From an uncultured Oribacterium sp. (GTDB lineage Bacteria > Bacillota > Clostridia > Lachnospirales > Lachnospiraceae): a stretch of 14,777 nucleotides of DNA. The translations under genes were made by a program, and so were the position numbers. The notes under the pieces are model-generated. The model did no database searches and had not been told where the DNA came from. It saw only the letters and a list, made by a program, of their open reading frames with translations. Numbering within the stretch: the stretch's first letter is position 1; each line of letters starts with the position of its first letter. The stretch is from NCBI GenBank assembly GCA_934279105.1, contig CAKQWR010000032.1:1-14777 (forward strand). The letters are read 5' to 3'. Below, piece by piece: positions 14,271 to 14,777 of the stretch.

Positions 14271-14299
14271 ATGTTAGCGATTTCGCGCGCGTATGGCAA
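14271..14299 (-). promoter_or_regulatory. Predicted promoter of the cell-wall-binding protein gene
   Basis: On the minus strand TTGCCA (14299-14294) and TAACAT (14276-14271) are 17 bp apart, about 60 bp ahead of the chosen start. The leader also contains a GGGG-CA-GCCCC hairpin. The stretch between this promoter and the tRNA terminator (about 14300-14415) is AT-rich and shows no gene; TACGAA occurs there twice, about 20 bp apart. Confidence 0.55.
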
Positions 14300-14419
14300 G
14301 AAACATATTCTCAAGTTTTTATTACGAATATACATATCTGTACGAAAAATTAAAAACTCCTTTGGTGCTTAGGGAAAGACGTGACATGCTCCGTGGATGT
14401 CGGTTTTAGAAAATAAAAC

Positions 14420-14458
14420 AAAAAAATTCCAGGACCTTAATGACCAAAGTTCTGGAAT
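14420..14458 (-). terminator. Rho-independent terminator of the tRNA-Gln gene
   Basis: Arms 14426-14438 and 14446-14458 pair over 13 positions with one mismatch and a G-U wobble, around a 7-nt loop, and are followed on the minus strand by seven T. It lies 6 bp past the tRNA. Confidence 0.9.
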
Positions 14459-14464
14459 CTTTCG

Positions 14465-14536
14465 CAGCGCTACCAGGATTCGAACCTGGGAATGACGGAA
14501 TCAGAATCCGTTGCCTTACCACTTGGCGACAGCGCT
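14465..14536 (-). tRNA. tRNA-Gln, anticodon CUG
   Basis: A 72-nt cloverleaf. The acceptor stem AGCGCTG pairs with TAGCGCT (one G-U); the D arm reads GCCAAGTGGTAAGGC; the anticodon stem ACGGA/TCCGT holds the loop TTCTGAT with anticodon CTG; the T arm is CCAGG-TTCGAAT-CCTGG. The sequence closely follows the known bacterial tRNA-Gln pattern, which begins with an easily melted first pair. The discriminator is G and no 3' CCA is encoded. It decodes CAG glutamine codons. In most Firmicutes such a tRNA is charged with glutamate and then amidated by GatCAB; that step is general knowledge, not visible here. It stands as a single-tRNA transcript with its own promoter and terminator. Confidence 0.97.
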
Positions 14537-14556
14537 ATGTTGTTTTTGCTTTTGTA

Positions 14557-14569
14557 TCGCTTCAAGCGA
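14557..14569 (-). other. Small inverted repeat in the tRNA-Gln leader
   Basis: TCGCTT and AAGCGA flank a single base between the promoter and the tRNA 5' end. It could be a processing signal or chance. Confidence 0.3.
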
Positions 14570-14576
14570 CTCGTAT

Positions 14577-14605
14577 ATAGTACATAACTTTAAAACTTTT
14601 GTCAA
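14577..14605 (-). promoter_or_regulatory. Strong promoter of the tRNA-Gln gene
   Basis: On the minus strand a perfect TTGACA (14605-14600) and TACTAT (14582-14577) are separated by 17 bp, about 40 bp ahead of the tRNA. It is the closest match to the vegetative consensus in the window. Confidence 0.85.
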
Positions 14606-14617
14606 CAACAAATTTAA

Positions 14618-14659
14618 AAAAATTTTAGAGGGGCTTACAGCTGTTTCTGCAAGCCCCTC
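14618..14659 (-). terminator. Terminator of the gene entering from the right edge
   Basis: Arms 14628-14640 and 14647-14659 form a 13-bp stem with one G-U wobble and a 6-nt loop. On the minus strand it is followed by TAAAATTTTTTT. The stem begins one base after the upstream gene's stop codon. Confidence 0.85.
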
Positions 14660-14777
14660 CTATGCTTCCTTTGCGGCAGTCGAGGATTCATATTCATCGG
14701 CTGCCGTGAAGCGTTTTATCATGTGGATGATGATTTCTGTGGAGGCTTTATCACGTACGGTTTCTTCTGTGCTTCCG
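14660..14777 (-). CDS. C-terminal end of an unidentified protein (5' end beyond the window)
   Basis: An open frame enters from the right edge and ends at TAG (14662-14660). The visible 38 codons end with KRFTAADEYESSTAAKEA, preceded by a segment reading ASTEIIIHMI. A strong terminator follows at once, which supports this as a genuine gene end. The residues are mixed-charge and look soluble, with no recognisable motif, so no function is proposed. Confidence 0.55.
   Translation of the reverse strand, partial: GSTEETVRDKASTEIIIHMIKRFTAADEYESSTAAKEA

Overview
The window reads as ordinary core chromosome of a Gram-positive, low-to-mid-GC anaerobe, most likely a Clostridia member close to Lachnospiraceae. 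This is inferred from strong AGGAGG-type ribosome binding sites, an FtsE-FtsX-M23 division cluster, an MsmK/UgpC-type sugar ATPase beside a CdaR/PucR regulator, a bacterial acyl-ACP thioesterase and a choline/cell-wall-binding-repeat surface protein. Genus cannot be fixed from the sequence. Nearly everything is on the minus strand; the only plus-strand gene is a diacylglycerol-kinase-like lipid kinase.

Layout. 1-300: the first codons of a probable cysS, its promoter, a possible 34-residue leader ORF and the htrA terminator. 298-2085: an HtrA/DegP-type membrane-anchored serine protease with a long structured upstream region, divergent from the lipid kinase (2086-3021). 3022-3270: the gap between the convergent kinase and ispF is almost wholly a 238-bp imperfect palindrome. 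3271-6879: on the minus strand, ftsE, ftsX, a PcsB/CwlO-like M23 peptidoglycan hydrolase and ispF, apparently one operon. 6982-7015: a perfect 34-nt palindrome closing the next unit. 7089-9569: a CdaR-type regulator and a multi-sugar ABC ATPase, each with its own terminator. 9735-10385: a short CvfB-like S1 protein. 10568-12667: a cation diffusion facilitator whose stop abuts the start of an acyl-ACP thioesterase. 12796-14207: MscL with a zinc-ribbon tail and a secreted cell-wall-binding protein. 14465-14777: tRNA-Gln(CUG) with a near-consensus promoter and terminator, then the 3' end of an unidentified gene.

How the genes fit together. The best-supported functional unit is ftsE-ftsX-M23: the ATPase and membrane subunit form a complex that in related bacteria activates a coiled-coil M23 hydrolase outside the membrane during cell division. 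HtrA, MscL and the cell-wall-binding protein are also envelope functions. The sugar ATPase probably energises several sugar-uptake transporters whose other subunits lie elsewhere.

I found no defence locus, CRISPR array, insertion sequence, prophage or biosynthetic cluster. The most unusual items are the long palindrome at 3031-3268, the basic low-complexity tail on FtsE, the folded DNA upstream of htrA, and domain variants in the lipid kinase, MscL and CvfB. None of these amounts to a demonstrated new system.
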